Origin: Candidatus Nitrotoga sp. M5
GTDB lineage: Bacteria; Pseudomonadota; Gammaproteobacteria; Burkholderiales; Gallionellaceae
DNA: 64,000 nt
Direction: 5' to 3'
Assembly (NCBI RefSeq): GCF_927904885.1
Contig: NZ_CAKMNW010000001.1
Coordinates: 124,001-188,000, forward strand
Positions 53,542 through 63,663 of the stretch are shown piece after piece. The notes under the pieces are model-generated. The model saw nothing but the letters and a program-made list of their open reading frames with translations, was not told where the DNA came from and searched no databases. Within the stretch, counting starts at the first letter, position 1. The number at the start of each line of letters is the position of its first letter. The translations under genes were made by a program, and so were the position numbers.

Positions 53542-55236
53542 ATGATACAAATAAGCCAACGCCCCTACCCTACCGATACGACACAACAGCTTATTGACAC
53601 TGGCATCGCACCGCTTCTAGCACGTATTTACGCGGCGCGAGGTATTAGTAATGTTACGCAGTTAGATACCGGCCTAAAATATCTGCTGCCCTTCACACAA
53701 CTTAAAAACGTACAAAAAATGGCATGTCTATTGGCTGATGCCATTGCCACAAAACGCAAGATGCTAATAGTGGCGGATTATGATGCCGACGGTGCGACTG
53801 CCTGTGCTGTGGGACTTCGAGGCCTACGTTTATTGGGTGCGCAAGTAGATTTCATCGTGCCGAACCGTTTCGAATATGGTTACGGCTTGACGCCGGAGAT
53901 CGTGCGCTTGGCGGCGCAATCCACCCCCGACATATTGATCACTGTGGACAATGGCATTGCCAGCGTGGAAGGCGTGGCTGAGGCAAACCGATTGGGCATA
54001 CAGGTGCTCGTCACCGACCACCATCTGCCCGGCGATACTTTGCCAGACGCACTTTGCATAGTTAATCCAAACCAACCAGGCTGCGATTTTCCTAGCAAAA
54101 ACTTGGCGGGGGTTGGCGTCATATTCTATGTATTACTCGCACTACGCGCCGAACTGCGGGCTCGTGGAGCATACTCAGAGCAAGCAGAACCCAACCTAGG
54201 CAAACTACTCGATCTGGTTGCTTTGGGAACAGTTGCAGATGTTGTAAAGCTGGATGAAAACAATCGTATTCTGGTCCAGCAAGGACTGCAGCGCATCCGT
54301 GCCATGCGTGCTTGTTGCGGTATCAACGCATTGTTGCGGGTAGCCAGTAAAAATCATGCTCAGGCTTCCAGTTATGAACTGGGCTTTGTCGTGGGGCCAC
54401 GCCTGAATGCAGCCGGACGACTGGAAGATATGAGTCTGGGTATCGCATGTTTGATCAGCGATGATGTTACTGAAGCAGACAAAATCGCGGCGCAACTCGA
54501 TACACTAAACCATACACGACGCAATATAGAAGCTGACATGCAGCAAGCGGCGCTGGCGGCACTGGAACACATCACTCCGACGGACAGTTGCAGCCTTGCA
54601 CTGTTCGACGAAACTTGGCACCAAGGTGTAATCGGCATCCTCGCTTCTCGACTAAAAGACCTTTACCATCGACCTGTCATCGCTTTCGCACGATCACTAA
54701 ATGGCGAAATAAAAGGCTCTGGACGCAGCATTCAAGCTCTGCATCTACGCGATGCACTTGACCTTGTGTCCAAACGTCATCCGCATCTGCTACACAAATT
54801 CGGTGGTCATGCGATGGCGGCAGGCCTTAGTCTGCGCGAGGAAAATTTCGATGAATTTAAGGCCGCCTTTGAAGCCGTAGCACAAAGCTTGCTTTCCCCA
54901 GCCGATCTTACCAAAATTATTGAAACAGACGGTCAACTTGCACCATCTGAATTCACATTAAGCATTGCGCGCAGCCTGGAACAGCAAGTTTGGGGACAAG
55001 GTTTCCCGCAGCCATTCTTTGAAGGCGAGTTCATCGTAATAAGCCAGCGCATAGTTGGCGAAAAGCATCTGAAGTTAGAGCTGAAACTCTCACCGTCAAG
55101 TGCAGCATATGATGCCATTCACTTTTTTTGTGTTGACCACATGCCCGCCAATATTCGTGCGGTTTTTAATCTCGCTATCAATGAATACAATGGCAACGTT
55201 AATTTGCAGCTCATCCTACGACACTGGAAACAATAG
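53542..55236 (+). CDS. recJ: Single-stranded-DNA exonuclease RecJ
   Basis: The ATG at 53542 gives 564 residues starting MIQISQRPYPTDTTQQLI. An upstream frame to 53488 lacks family support. The DHH-superfamily motifs are VADYDADGATAC, ITVDNGIAS, VTDHHLPGD and IVNPNQPGC. DHHA1 is near HKFGGHAMAAGLSLREENF, and the OB domain follows. RecJ degrades ssDNA 5' to 3' in recombination and mismatch repair, which fits with MutL in the same window. Confidence 0.96.
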   Translation: MIQISQRPYPTDTTQQLIDTGIAPLLARIYAARGISNVTQLDTGLKYLLPFTQLKNVQKMACLLADAIATKRKMLIVADYDADGATACAVGLRGLRLLGAQVDFIVPNRFEYGYGLTPEIVRLAAQSTPDILITVDNGIASVEGVAEANRLGIQVLVTDHHLPGDTLPDALCIVNPNQPGCDFPSKNLAGVGVIFYVLLALRAELRARGAYSEQAEPNLGKLLDLVALGTVADVVKLDENNRILVQQGLQRIRAMRACCGINALLRVASKNHAQASSYELGFVVGPRLNAAGRLEDMSLGIACLISDDVTEADKIAAQLDTLNHTRRNIEADMQQAALAALEHITPTDSCSLALFDETWHQGVIGILASRLKDLYHRPVIAFARSLNGEIKGSGRSIQALHLRDALDLVSKRHPHLLHKFGGHAMAAGLSLREENFDEFKAAFEAVAQSLLSPADLTKIIETDGQLAPSEFTLSIARSLEQQVWGQGFPQPFFEGEFIVISQRIVGEKHLKLELKLSPSSAAYDAIHFFCVDHMPANIRAVFNLAINEYNGNVNLQLILRHWKQ

Positions 55237-55798
55237 ATATCTAAATCCGTGAGAATTTGCTTACTTGAAAATTTTGTGTACTCAACAAAACCGAATAAGA
55301 AAAAACACAATCTTTTTACGGTGTTTTGCAATATTCGCTTGGACTTTACCGTAATGCTGTGAAACGAAAAGGTTATGCTGTGCAAAAAATCAATCCAGCA
55401 GACTCGCCTGCACACTTGGTTAGGTTGCGGAAGAGATGTGGTGCTGACTGAGTTGATCATCATTGACGTCAGTCTGGGCAAATTTTCCACCATCATTAAT
55501 GATTGCCAGCTGTATTCTGGATGGGAAATGCACTCACACTTTATCGTTTGAGGGTGCCTCTAAAAATTCAATTTTGCGAGCAGTCGCTTCGCAGCTTGCC
55601 TACTTACCCCATTGCCAGACAAGTCAAGGCGCGAGTAAAAGTTTGAACGCAACATATATTTGATATGTAAGTGATCACTATTTTCGAGTAACGCGGTATT
55701 GTGACGAAAATTGGATTTCTAGAGGTGCCCTTGAGAGCTTTAGATTTGCAGTGCAGGTAATACACTCTTCGTTTAATTTATATCAAGGTGGTCATGCG
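55237..55798. other. Intergenic region containing a complete MITE
   Basis: No gene is supported. The 179-bp element at 55552-55730 occupies part of it. Confidence 0.4.
55552..55730. mobile_element. MITE of the GGGCACCTCTA family, complete copy
   Basis: This 179-bp element has terminal inverted repeats GGGTGCCTCTAAAAATTCAA and the complement of AATTGGATTTCTAGAGGTGC CC (about 20 of 24 matches). The 4-bp target duplication TTGA is at 55548-55551 and 55731-55734. There is no coding capacity. Confidence 0.82.
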
Positions 55799-57061
55799 AT
55801 GAATCATCAAATTTGGCAAAGCAACGGTATTGAGGCCCTGCCACAGTTTCTAGCCAGCCTCGCCATTGGCCTGCTGATTGGCCTGGAACGTGAGCGCAAA
55901 CCTTCAGCCAAAGCCGGTCTGAGAACCTTCGCGTTGGTTGCGCTGCTGGGTACTCTCACCGCCATGCTCTCCAGCAAAACTGGCTCCCCTTGGCTGTTGG
56001 TTACAGGCTTCTGCATCGTAGGCGTTATGATCATTGCTGCCTATCTCAGAAACCCCACCGAAGAAAACGATCCAGGCACCACCACGATTGCCGCTTTGCT
56101 GCTGTGTTACGTGCTTGGCGCATTAATCTGGTATGGACAAACTAAATTGGCCGTCATGCTAGCCATAGTCACCACGACCCTGCTTTACTTCAAACTCGAA
56201 CTACACGGCATGACGCAACGCTTGGCGCGCCGCGACTTGCTTTCCATCCTGCAGTTTTTGGTACTAACCTTTGTCATCTTTCCTATCCTGCCAAACCAGA
56301 ACTTCGGCCCTTATGGGGCATTCAATCCGCATCAGATATGGATGATGGTAGTGCTGATTTCCGGGCTAAGTCTAGCTGGCTATGTCGCATTGCACTGGAC
56401 AGGGCAACGCTATGGCGCACCTCTGCTCGGCTTGCTAGGCGGACTGGCATCCAGTACCGCAACCACATTGGTTTACGCGCGCCACGGCAAAACCAGTGAA
56501 ATCATGTCACGCCTGTCTGCAGTAGTTATCCTCCTTGCCAGCCAAGTCGTACTGTTGCGCTTAACCGTGATAAGTGCAGTAGTGTCGCCCAGCTTGCTCG
56601 TCAAACTATTGCCGGTTATGGGGCTCGGACTCATCTTCGGACTGGGCGCCACCCTGATCGACTGGCGCAAATTGCATACCTCTTCAAATTTACCTATGCC
56701 CGAAACTGCCAATCCGACCGAGATACCTACCGCTCTGGGCTTCGGCCTGCTCTACGCTGCAGTCCTTTTTTTCGCTGCCTGGCTTTCAGATATCGCCGGT
56801 AGCGGGGGGCTGTATGTAGTCGCCTTGATCTCCGGGCTCACCGATGTGGATGCCATCACGCTCTCCAGTCTGCATTTATTTGATTTAGATAAACTGAACG
56901 ATGATCAGGCAGTAACAGCCATCGCCATCGCTTTCCTGTCCAACATGGCATTCAAGTTTGGGCTAGTGGTATTCTTCGGCGGCATGACCCTGGCAAAACA
57001 GGTCGCAGCAGGATTTTTCGCTATGGGTGCTGGTGTTGTACTTGGCCTTTTTATTCTTTAA
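55799..57061 (+). CDS. MgtC/SapB and DUF4010 family membrane protein
   Basis: This 420-residue protein is from ATG 55799 (MNHQIWQSNGIEALPQFLAS), with AAGGTGG upstream. The MgtC-like N-terminal domain has LAIGLLIGLERERKPSAKAG and LRTFALVALLGTL. The DUF4010 C-terminal domain has GLLGGLASSTATTLVYARHG and SGLTDVDAITLSSLHL. About 12 helices are expected. The role is unknown; magnesium or envelope homeostasis is suggested only by the MgtC name. Confidence 0.85.
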   Translation: MNHQIWQSNGIEALPQFLASLAIGLLIGLERERKPSAKAGLRTFALVALLGTLTAMLSSKTGSPWLLVTGFCIVGVMIIAAYLRNPTEENDPGTTTIAALLLCYVLGALIWYGQTKLAVMLAIVTTTLLYFKLELHGMTQRLARRDLLSILQFLVLTFVIFPILPNQNFGPYGAFNPHQIWMMVVLISGLSLAGYVALHWTGQRYGAPLLGLLGGLASSTATTLVYARHGKTSEIMSRLSAVVILLASQVVLLRLTVISAVVSPSLLVKLLPVMGLGLIFGLGATLIDWRKLHTSSNLPMPETANPTEIPTALGFGLLYAAVLFFAAWLSDIAGSGGLYVVALISGLTDVDAITLSSLHLFDLDKLNDDQAVTAIAIAFLSNMAFKFGLVVFFGGMTLAKQVAAGFFAMGAGVVLGLFIL

Positions 57062-57406
57062 TTGGACTAACGTGTATATCAAAGCCCCATCCCCGATGAT
57101 ATAGCTTGCCATGTCCACTTCCTTCACTCACTCCGTCAATGAATCGCACGCAAGTTTCGCATTAGCCAGTTGGCTAGCTTGAACGACCACCAGCAGGTAA
57201 TCGTCTACAGGGCACCTCTATAATCTCAGCCTTCGTCTCAATAGCACGTCACTCGAAAAAATTATCACTTACTTATCAAATCCATGCTGTGTTCAATTTT
57301 TTGAGGTGCCCTACAGCACATGCTCCTGCCCCAACAGGAGTCTTCACTTAAACTCAGAGCTGAGCTTTCAGATATAATCACCACCTTTTCAGCACTCGAC
57401 AATATA
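57062..57406. other. Intergenic region with a short MITE
   Basis: It contains the 102-bp element at 57210-57311. A promoter-like TATAATC lies at 57373-57379 before prfB. No gene. Confidence 0.4.
57210..57311. mobile_element. MITE of the GGGCACCTCTA family, short copy
   Basis: This 102-bp element starts GGGCACCTCTATAATCTCAG and ends CAATTTTTTGAGGTGCCC, flanked on both sides by TACA (57206-57209 and 57312-57315). The inner CGTCACTCGAAAAAATTATC matches the larger copy. It has an exact 4-bp target duplication. Confidence 0.8.
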
Positions 57407-58511
57407 ATGGAAGCCGAACAACTCAACACCATCACCCACCAGTTACAGGATCTCCGTGCACGTAGCACTGAACTACGGAGGTATCTTTGACGTCGATGGC
57501 AAACAAGAACGGCTGGCCGAAGTCGTAATCCTCGCCGAAGACCCTGCCATCTGGCAAGACAACAAACGCTCTCAAGAACTGGGACGCGAACGTAAGTTGC
57601 TTGAAGGCATTGTTCTCACCCTGAATCAGTTAAATCAAGATCTCGATGATACGGCCGAGCTATTTGAAATGGCGTTGGCGGAAGATGACGATGCCAGTCT
57701 CAACAGCATCGTGCAGGATGTGCAAAAAATGGAAGAGGTGGTGGCGGCCATGGAATTCCGCCGCATGTTTTCCAAGCCCATGGATGCCAACAACTGCTTC
57801 CTCGACATTCAGGCAGGCTCTGGTGGTACCGAGGCGCAAGACTGGGCTTCGATGCTGCTGCGAATGTACCTGCGCTACTGTGAAAAGAAAGGCTTCCAAG
57901 TAGAAGTACTGGAACAATCCGATGGAGAAGTAGCCGGTATCAAAGGTGCCGTTCTCAAGGTGATTGGCGACTATGCTCATGGCCATTTACGCACCGAGTC
58001 TGGCGTACACCGATTAGTGCGCAAGTCCCCATTCGACTCCGGCAACCGACGCCACACCTCTTTTTCCAGCGTATTCGTCTATCCTGAAGTGGATGAATCC
58101 ATCGAAATCGAAATTAATCCAGCAGACCTGCGCGTGGATACCTACCGCGCAAGCGGTGCGGGCGGACAGCACATTAACAAAACCGATTCAGCGGTGCGCA
58201 TCACCCATGCACCCACAGGTATTATTGTGCAATGCCAGAACGACCGCTCACAGCACCGCAACCGCGCCGAAGCGATGGCAATGCTGAAGTCGCGCATGTA
58301 TGAAGCTGAGTTGCGTAAACGCAATGCCGAAAAACAGGAAATGGAAGATGGAAAAACTGACATCGGTTGGGGACATCAAATTCGGTCTTACGTGCTAGAT
58401 CAATCACGCATCAAGGATCTACGAACCAATGTGGATATCGGCAACACTCAGGGAGTGCTGGATGGCGACCTGGATGAATTTATTAGTGCCAGTTTGAAGC
58501 AAGGTGTGTAA
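57407..58511 (+). CDS. prfB: Peptide chain release factor 2, with programmed +1 frameshift
   Basis: This RF2 recognises UGA and UAA. The first 27 codons run from ATG 57407 to CTT (57485-57487), followed by the in-frame TGA at 57488. The frameshift window reads CGGAGGTATCTTTGAC, with the internal Shine-Dalgarno-like GGAGG. After a +1 shift the frame continues from GAC at 57489, giving 367 residues. The anticodon-like SPF is in [13 protein letters not shown], and the catalytic GGQ is in [18 protein letters not shown]2 autoregulates through this frameshift. lysS, often downstream, is absent. Confidence 0.97.
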
Positions 58512-59228
58512 TCAATTGAGCTGGTACGTTTTATTGGAGCTTTAGCTGGAGCCAGAACGCTTAGACCAAGCCGCCATCAACAACATTGCCGCATGCTAAC
58601 TGGATCACTACAATAAATTATTGAAAGAATAGCTTAACGAATTGAAGCATGAAATCTATTTACACCGAAAATATGTTCAAAACACAATTTGGCATCCCAC
58701 CTTTACTCGACTGTCTCCCAGCACCATCATGCGCACTCTCGCCACCGACATAGCCGACGGCCAATGCACCCTCCGCAAATTAAAAGACAATTAACTCATA
58801 TCGGCAAGACATCAAGAAGATCAAAGCCTGGCTCAAAGACATGGGCGGCCAAGAATAAATTATATTGGCTACCCTTTTCGGACTATGGTGGGCAGTCGAG
58901 TGGACTGTGGCAAAGTTTCCACTATAGAGAAACCTATAGCCACGAGTCTATTGTATTTCCAGTATCGCCAATTATGCAGTTGATTCGCCGTTGGCTTTTC
59001 TGATGGATTTACGGTCTCGGCCTGATAGAATATCAAGAATAAGCTGCGACCATTCATATTCATGACAATCCACATTAGCGGTCCATAGAGGCGGGCAAGG
59101 CCGTTGACGCTGGCCGAAAACTGAATTAGCTTTAGACGTTATTCGCTTTTCAGCTTACTGAGCCTGCTTTGTAGTTTATATTTCAGGTTTTTTAAAAACC
59201 ATCCACCAGAACAAGATTTCTCCAATAT
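58512..59228. other. Long intergenic region, only unassigned fragments
   Basis: There is no complete gene. Short open pieces such as TLATDIADGQCTLRKLKDN and DIKKIKAWLKDMGGQE look like protein remnants, but I cannot assign them. Confidence 0.35.
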
Positions 59229-59546
59229 ATGGATATGATAAGTATATTTTTCCTGCTGTTTTTAGCCGCGTTGGGGTGGTTCTGGTTTGACAGTCTGCGC
59301 GCCCTTGAGATCGCCAGAAATATGGGGAAGCATGTCTGCCGCAATTATAATTTGCAGTTTCTCGACGACACGGTCGCTAACATCGGGCTGGCTCTGGTTC
59401 GCGACAAGACTGGGCGAAGGGTGTTGCGACGCACTTATCGTTTCCTATTTACCGAGACAGGGAACACCCGGCTTGAAGGCCGACTGGTCTTGCTTGGTGA
59501 CAAAGTCGAGTCCGTAACAATGGAGCCCTATCGAATAATGCCCTGA
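59229..59546 (+). CDS. DUF3301 family protein
   Basis: This 105-residue protein has an N-terminal membrane helix MISIFFLLFLAALGWFWFDS, then ARNMGKHVCRNYNLQFLDDT with VANIGLALVRDKTGRRVLRR and TYRFLFTETGN. The pattern (ALExA, C..yNLQFLDDTV, R.Y.FEF) matches DUF3301, a small inner-membrane family of unknown function in beta- and gammaproteobacteria. Confidence 0.82.
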   Translation: MDMISIFFLLFLAALGWFWFDSLRALEIARNMGKHVCRNYNLQFLDDTVANIGLALVRDKTGRRVLRRTYRFLFTETGNTRLEGRLVLLGDKVESVTMEPYRIMP

Positions 59547-59996
59547 ACAAATATCCTTAAAATAAACCCGCATACTTCTCCACTACTGGCAGTCTCATAC
59601 TGCCATATCATGAATCAACATACCTTAACTCCCTCCTTGAATCACTTAAAGGGTCTCGATTAACCTCAGTTTAAAAGCTCGGCTCAACAACGTAAAGTAC
59701 GTGGCTGGCGAACTCAGTGCATGCAGTATGTCTTCTCTAAACTCCAATTTTTAATTTCAATTATAAATTCAGCACGCACTTTATTTAATTATTACTATTT
59801 ATTGTATGAATTGACTACTTATACAAATCACCGTATCAGCCTGTTTTATGTAACTAATAACAAATTGACTGCATTAATATTACTTAATAAAACACACTGA
59901 CTCTACAACAATAGTTATATTATGTGACGATAAAACTTGAGAATTGACAAGCTGTCAGCCGCCGTTTTAGCACTACGGTATCGGTATAAAGCGTAG
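59547..59996. other. Intergenic region, A+T-rich
   Basis: No gene. TTGACA at 59944-59949 could be the -35 of a promoter for the signalling gene. I see no other structure. Confidence 0.35.
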
Positions 59997-62636
59997 ATGG
60001 AACGAAGTTCAAATATGAAATCAAATAAAATCCGTAAAAAAACAATTCCAAAAATCATACTGGTACTAGTCTCATTTTTTGCGGTTTTTATTACTTTCAG
60101 CCTCTACGTCATCAGCGAAAAAAATATTGATCGCGCAAACGAACAACGGCTAATTTCCTTTCAGTTGGCGGATCAAATGCGCCACAGCACAAATGATTTA
60201 ACCCGTATGGCCAGAGCCTTCGTGGTAATCGGTGACCCCCGCTACAAGAAATACTATCAGGACATACTTGACATACGTAACGGCAAAAAAGCGAGGCCAA
60301 AGGGATATTTTTACAGCTACTGGATCACGGTTCTCGCAGATCATCCATCACCAAGCCCAGAAAATGAGCAGGCGATTTCCTTATTGGAATTGATGCATCA
60401 GTTCGGTTTTCCTGATATGGAACTAGAAAAACTGACTGAAGCCAAATTGAATTCGGACCGTTTGGCCTCATTGGAGTTGACAGCGATGGAACTGGCTGAG
60501 TCCGTTGGACCGGGCTCGGAAGTTAAGCATGCTCGAGCGCGTCTGATGCTGCATGATAAAAATTATTATCAGATCAAAGCAACAATAATGCTTCCCTTAA
60601 ACGATGCTTATCGTTTGGTACAGCAAAGAACGCTTGATACCGTCCATCATGCAGAACGCCTCGCCTTGATATTCCGGTTGATATTCATCACGATCACACT
60701 TGGGGCGATCTTCATGCTCTGGCGAACTTATGTTGGCTTGCGCGCAACACTGGGTGGTTCTGCTGATGAAATCCACAAACATTTAGTTCGAATTGGCAAC
60801 GGCGATCTTTCTATTGACATCACGGTTAAGCCTGGGATGGAAAACAGCGTACTGGCTACTTTGTCCGAAATGCAAAACAAGTTGCATGTCAATGAGGTTC
60901 AGCGCAAGCATGCGGAGGCCGAGCTTCGTATTGCCGCTGTGGCTTTTGAATCTCAGGAAAGCTTGATGATTACCGATTCGAATAACATTATCCTGCGAGT
61001 CAACCGAGCATTTTGCGAGAGCTCAGGCTATACGGCTGAAGAAATTATTGGGAAAAAACCGTGCATACTTAACTCTGATCGCCACAATGCTGACTTCTAC
61101 CACGCTATGTGGAAGACCATACATGATACGGGAACATGGCAGGGAGAAATCTGGGGCCAACGCAAAAATGCTGAAGTTTATCCAAAATTACTCACCATCA
61201 GCGCTGTCAAAAACAGCGAAGGAATTGTCACTCACTATGTCGGGTCACATATAGATATTACGGAACGCAAGTTGACTGAAGAAAAAATAACTGAGTTAGC
61301 CTTCTTTGATTCCCTTACTCATTTACCCAACCGCACACTTCTACAAGATCGCCTGAACCATGCCATGATTGCTAGTAACCGAAATAAATCTTTCGGCGCT
61401 GTGCTGTTCCTCGACCTCGATCAATTCAAGATGCTAAACGACACATCGGGCCATGACAAGGGTGATCTGCTGCTACAACAAGTAGCGCAACGTATCACTG
61501 CTAGCATACGCGAAACTGACACAGTAGCGAGGATGGGCGGTGATGAATTCGTTGTGGTCCTGGAAGATTTGGCCAGCACATCTCAGGAGGCAGCCACCCA
61601 GACAAAACTTGTAGGCATGAAAATTCTAAATGCCATCAATCAACCCTATCAACTTAATGGCGTTCATCACCGCAATTCGGCGAGTCTTGGTGTCACATTG
61701 TTCCATGGCTATGAAACACCCATTGACGATTTGCTGAAGCAAGCCGACCTCGCGATGTACAAATCAAAGGCAATGGGACGCAATGCCTTGCATTTCTTTG
61801 ACCAAAGCATGCAGACGATCATTGTTGAGCGTGCTGCCATGGAAGTGGATTTGCGTACAGCGATTCAGGACAATCAGCTGGTGCTGTACTATCAGGCTCA
61901 GGTAGTCAGCGATGGTCGTGTTACGGGCGCCGAAGTTCTGGTGCGCTGGCGGCATCCACAACGCGGCATGCTGTCACCTGCCGAATTTATCCCGCTCTCT
62001 GAAGAAACTGGGGTGATCTTGCCTTTGGGCCAATGGATACTGGAAACCACCTGCGCCAAACTGGCGCTATGGGCCACTCGGCCCGAAATGTCACATCTCA
62101 CGATAGCTGTAAATGTTAGTGCCCAGCAGATCCACGAAACTAATTTTGTGGACAAAATAATGGCGACAATCCGACAAACAGGCGCCAATCCGAATCGACT
62201 CAAGCTGGAACTGACTGAGAACCTGCTGGCGGAGAATGTTGAGAACGTTATCGAAAAAATGTTAGCTCTGAAAGCCCACGGTGTAAGTTTTTCGCTGGAC
62301 GATTTCGGAACCGGCTATTCCTCGATTACCTACTTGCAGCGTCTGCCGCTGGATCAGTTGAAGATCGACAAGTCATTTGTGCGCGACGTTCTCAGCGATC
62401 CCAACGATGCTGCCGTAGCCCAGGCTATCGTGGCACTTGCTCAGAGCTTAGGATTGGAGGTGATCGCTGAGGGAGTTGAAACTGAACAGCAGCGCGACTT
62501 TTTAACCAGTATAGGCTGCCATGCCTACCAAGGCTATTTCTTCAGCCAACCGATGCCAGTCGAGGGCTTTGAGGAATTTTCAAAGTGCGCTGTATTACAC
62601 ATCACTGACAGCCTGCAATGTCGTAAAATAGGATAA
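59997..62636 (+). CDS. Membrane PAS-GGDEF-EAL c-di-GMP signalling protein
   Basis: This 879-residue protein has TM1 at about 18-40, a periplasmic sensor to ~220, TM2 at ~223-243, a HAMP-like linker to ~300, PAS (~311-425, with ITDSNNIILRVNRAFCESSG), GGDEF (~430-600; motif GGDEF at 514-518; I-site RETD at 505-508) and EAL (~610-865). The EAL motif reads EVL (646-648), in GAEVLVRWRHPQRG. The other catalytic blocks LELTEN, LDDFGTGYSS, LKIDKSFV and AEGVET are present, so both cyclase and phosphodiesterase activity are possible. The start is ATG 59997; ATG 60015 is an alternative. Confidence 0.93.
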   Translation: MERSSNMKSNKIRKKTIPKIILVLVSFFAVFITFSLYVISEKNIDRANEQRLISFQLADQMRHSTNDLTRMARAFVVIGDPRYKKYYQDILDIRNGKKARPKGYFYSYWITVLADHPSPSPENEQAISLLELMHQFGFPDMELEKLTEAKLNSDRLASLELTAMELAESVGPGSEVKHARARLMLHDKNYYQIKATIMLPLNDAYRLVQQRTLDTVHHAERLALIFRLIFITITLGAIFMLWRTYVGLRATLGGSADEIHKHLVRIGNGDLSIDITVKPGMENSVLATLSEMQNKLHVNEVQRKHAEAELRIAAVAFESQESLMITDSNNIILRVNRAFCESSGYTAEEIIGKKPCILNSDRHNADFYHAMWKTIHDTGTWQGEIWGQRKNAEVYPKLLTISAVKNSEGIVTHYVGSHIDITERKLTEEKITELAFFDSLTHLPNRTLLQDRLNHAMIASNRNKSFGAVLFLDLDQFKMLNDTSGHDKGDLLLQQVAQRITASIRETDTVARMGGDEFVVVLEDLASTSQEAATQTKLVGMKILNAINQPYQLNGVHHRNSASLGVTLFHGYETPIDDLLKQADLAMYKSKAMGRNALHFFDQSMQTIIVERAAMEVDLRTAIQDNQLVLYYQAQVVSDGRVTGAEVLVRWRHPQRGMLSPAEFIPLSEETGVILPLGQWILETTCAKLALWATRPEMSHLTIAVNVSAQQIHETNFVDKIMATIRQTGANPNRLKLELTENLLAENVENVIEKMLALKAHGVSFSLDDFGTGYSSITYLQRLPLDQLKIDKSFVRDVLSDPNDAAVAQAIVALAQSLGLEVIAEGVETEQQRDFLTSIGCHAYQGYFFSQPMPVEGFEEFSKCAVLHITDSLQCRKIG

Positions 62637-62639
62637 TCA

Positions 62640-62722
62640 GGAATTTCACCGCAAGGTGAAAGCTCACAACACCCAACCTCCTCAGCGAATTTTCACTACG
62701 ATTCTTTAAATCCGACAGTCTG
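62640..62722. repeat. Half copy of the CAGCCTGTCGGACTT element family
   Basis: ATTTCACCGCAAGGTGAAAG and CAGCGAATTTTCACTACGAT match the right part of the 42853 copy. The end TTTAAATCCGACAGTCTG matches the terminal repeat. The left half is missing. It directly follows the GGDEF-EAL stop. Confidence 0.6.
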
Positions 62723-62829
62723 CCAGTCAGTCTAGCTTCTGCTTGTAAATCCCACAGAATCAGACCAAAATGTTTACATTGTTTGCTATAAAAAAAATTA
62801 TTTATTAACAACGCAGATGGTAGGTAAAT

Positions 62830-63663
62830 ATGAAAAACATCATATCGATACACGAAAAAAGAATTCATGGCGAATTTCAAATTACGATCGCTCGCAAGCT
62901 GCGTGCTTGCTTGAGCGCGATGATGGCACTTGCATTTTTTCTTGTACCGCCTATGGCCAACTCGACGGGCTTTACTGTCTATACCACAATCTCACCGATG
63001 ACTGGTTTATGGTGGAATCAGGATGAATCCGGCTGGGGTGTTGGACTTACTCAACAATTTAGTGTGATTTTCGCTACACTTTATACCTTCGACTTTGAGG
63101 GGAGACCCACGTGGTATGTCGCGTCCAATTGTGTAGTGGCAGCCGATGGTTGCACTGGCGATTTATATACAGTGACGAGGGGCGCAGCGCTGACACTTCC
63201 ATGGAGCGGTGCTAATAAGATTGTAACCAAGGTTGGAACGATTAATTTTGCGTTTACAGATACCAATACTGGCACGATGAATTACACGATCAACGATGTA
63301 TCAGGATCGAAGACGATTACAAGGCAGGTGTTTGCCACTGAACCGATACAGACAGGTCGCATTCCTTTTGACTTCCAGGGTATCCGAATCAACTCCATGG
63401 AATTCAGACCTATTACTGGAGTACTTTGTCAGACTACGTTGTCATTTACAAATTTGAGCGATGTCTCAGTTTCTCCAACCCTTTCCTTCGATGTAATAGT
63501 CAATGGTGTAAAAACGGGCCAAGTGCCTTTCCTCACATTTGGGCTTGCGCCCGGCGCTACGGCAACTGAAATCGCGCAACCGATAATTAATAGCAATGGC
63601 TCCTATATCGCATGCGGAACCTTCACGCTCCAGTTCAATCCGTCCGCCAGTCAAATACAATAA
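62830..63663 (+). CDS. Secreted protein of unknown function
   Basis: In this 277-residue protein a long basic N-region precedes the hydrophobic signal LSAMMALAFFLVPPMANS. The mature part begins TGFTVYTTISPMTGLWWNQDESGWGVGL and has FATLYTFDFEGRPTWYVASN. The pattern WWNxxESGWG..FATxxTY..GRPTWY recurs in secreted proteins of proteobacteria, often as repeats; here one unit is seen. A second domain follows (GVLCQTTLSFTNLS onward) with four cysteines overall in the mature part. The function is unknown. Confidence 0.65.
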   Translation: MKNIISIHEKRIHGEFQITIARKLRACLSAMMALAFFLVPPMANSTGFTVYTTISPMTGLWWNQDESGWGVGLTQQFSVIFATLYTFDFEGRPTWYVASNCVVAADGCTGDLYTVTRGAALTLPWSGANKIVTKVGTINFAFTDTNTGTMNYTINDVSGSKTITRQVFATEPIQTGRIPFDFQGIRINSMEFRPITGVLCQTTLSFTNLSDVSVSPTLSFDVIVNGVKTGQVPFLTFGLAPGATATEIAQPIINSNGSYIACGTFTLQFNPSASQIQ

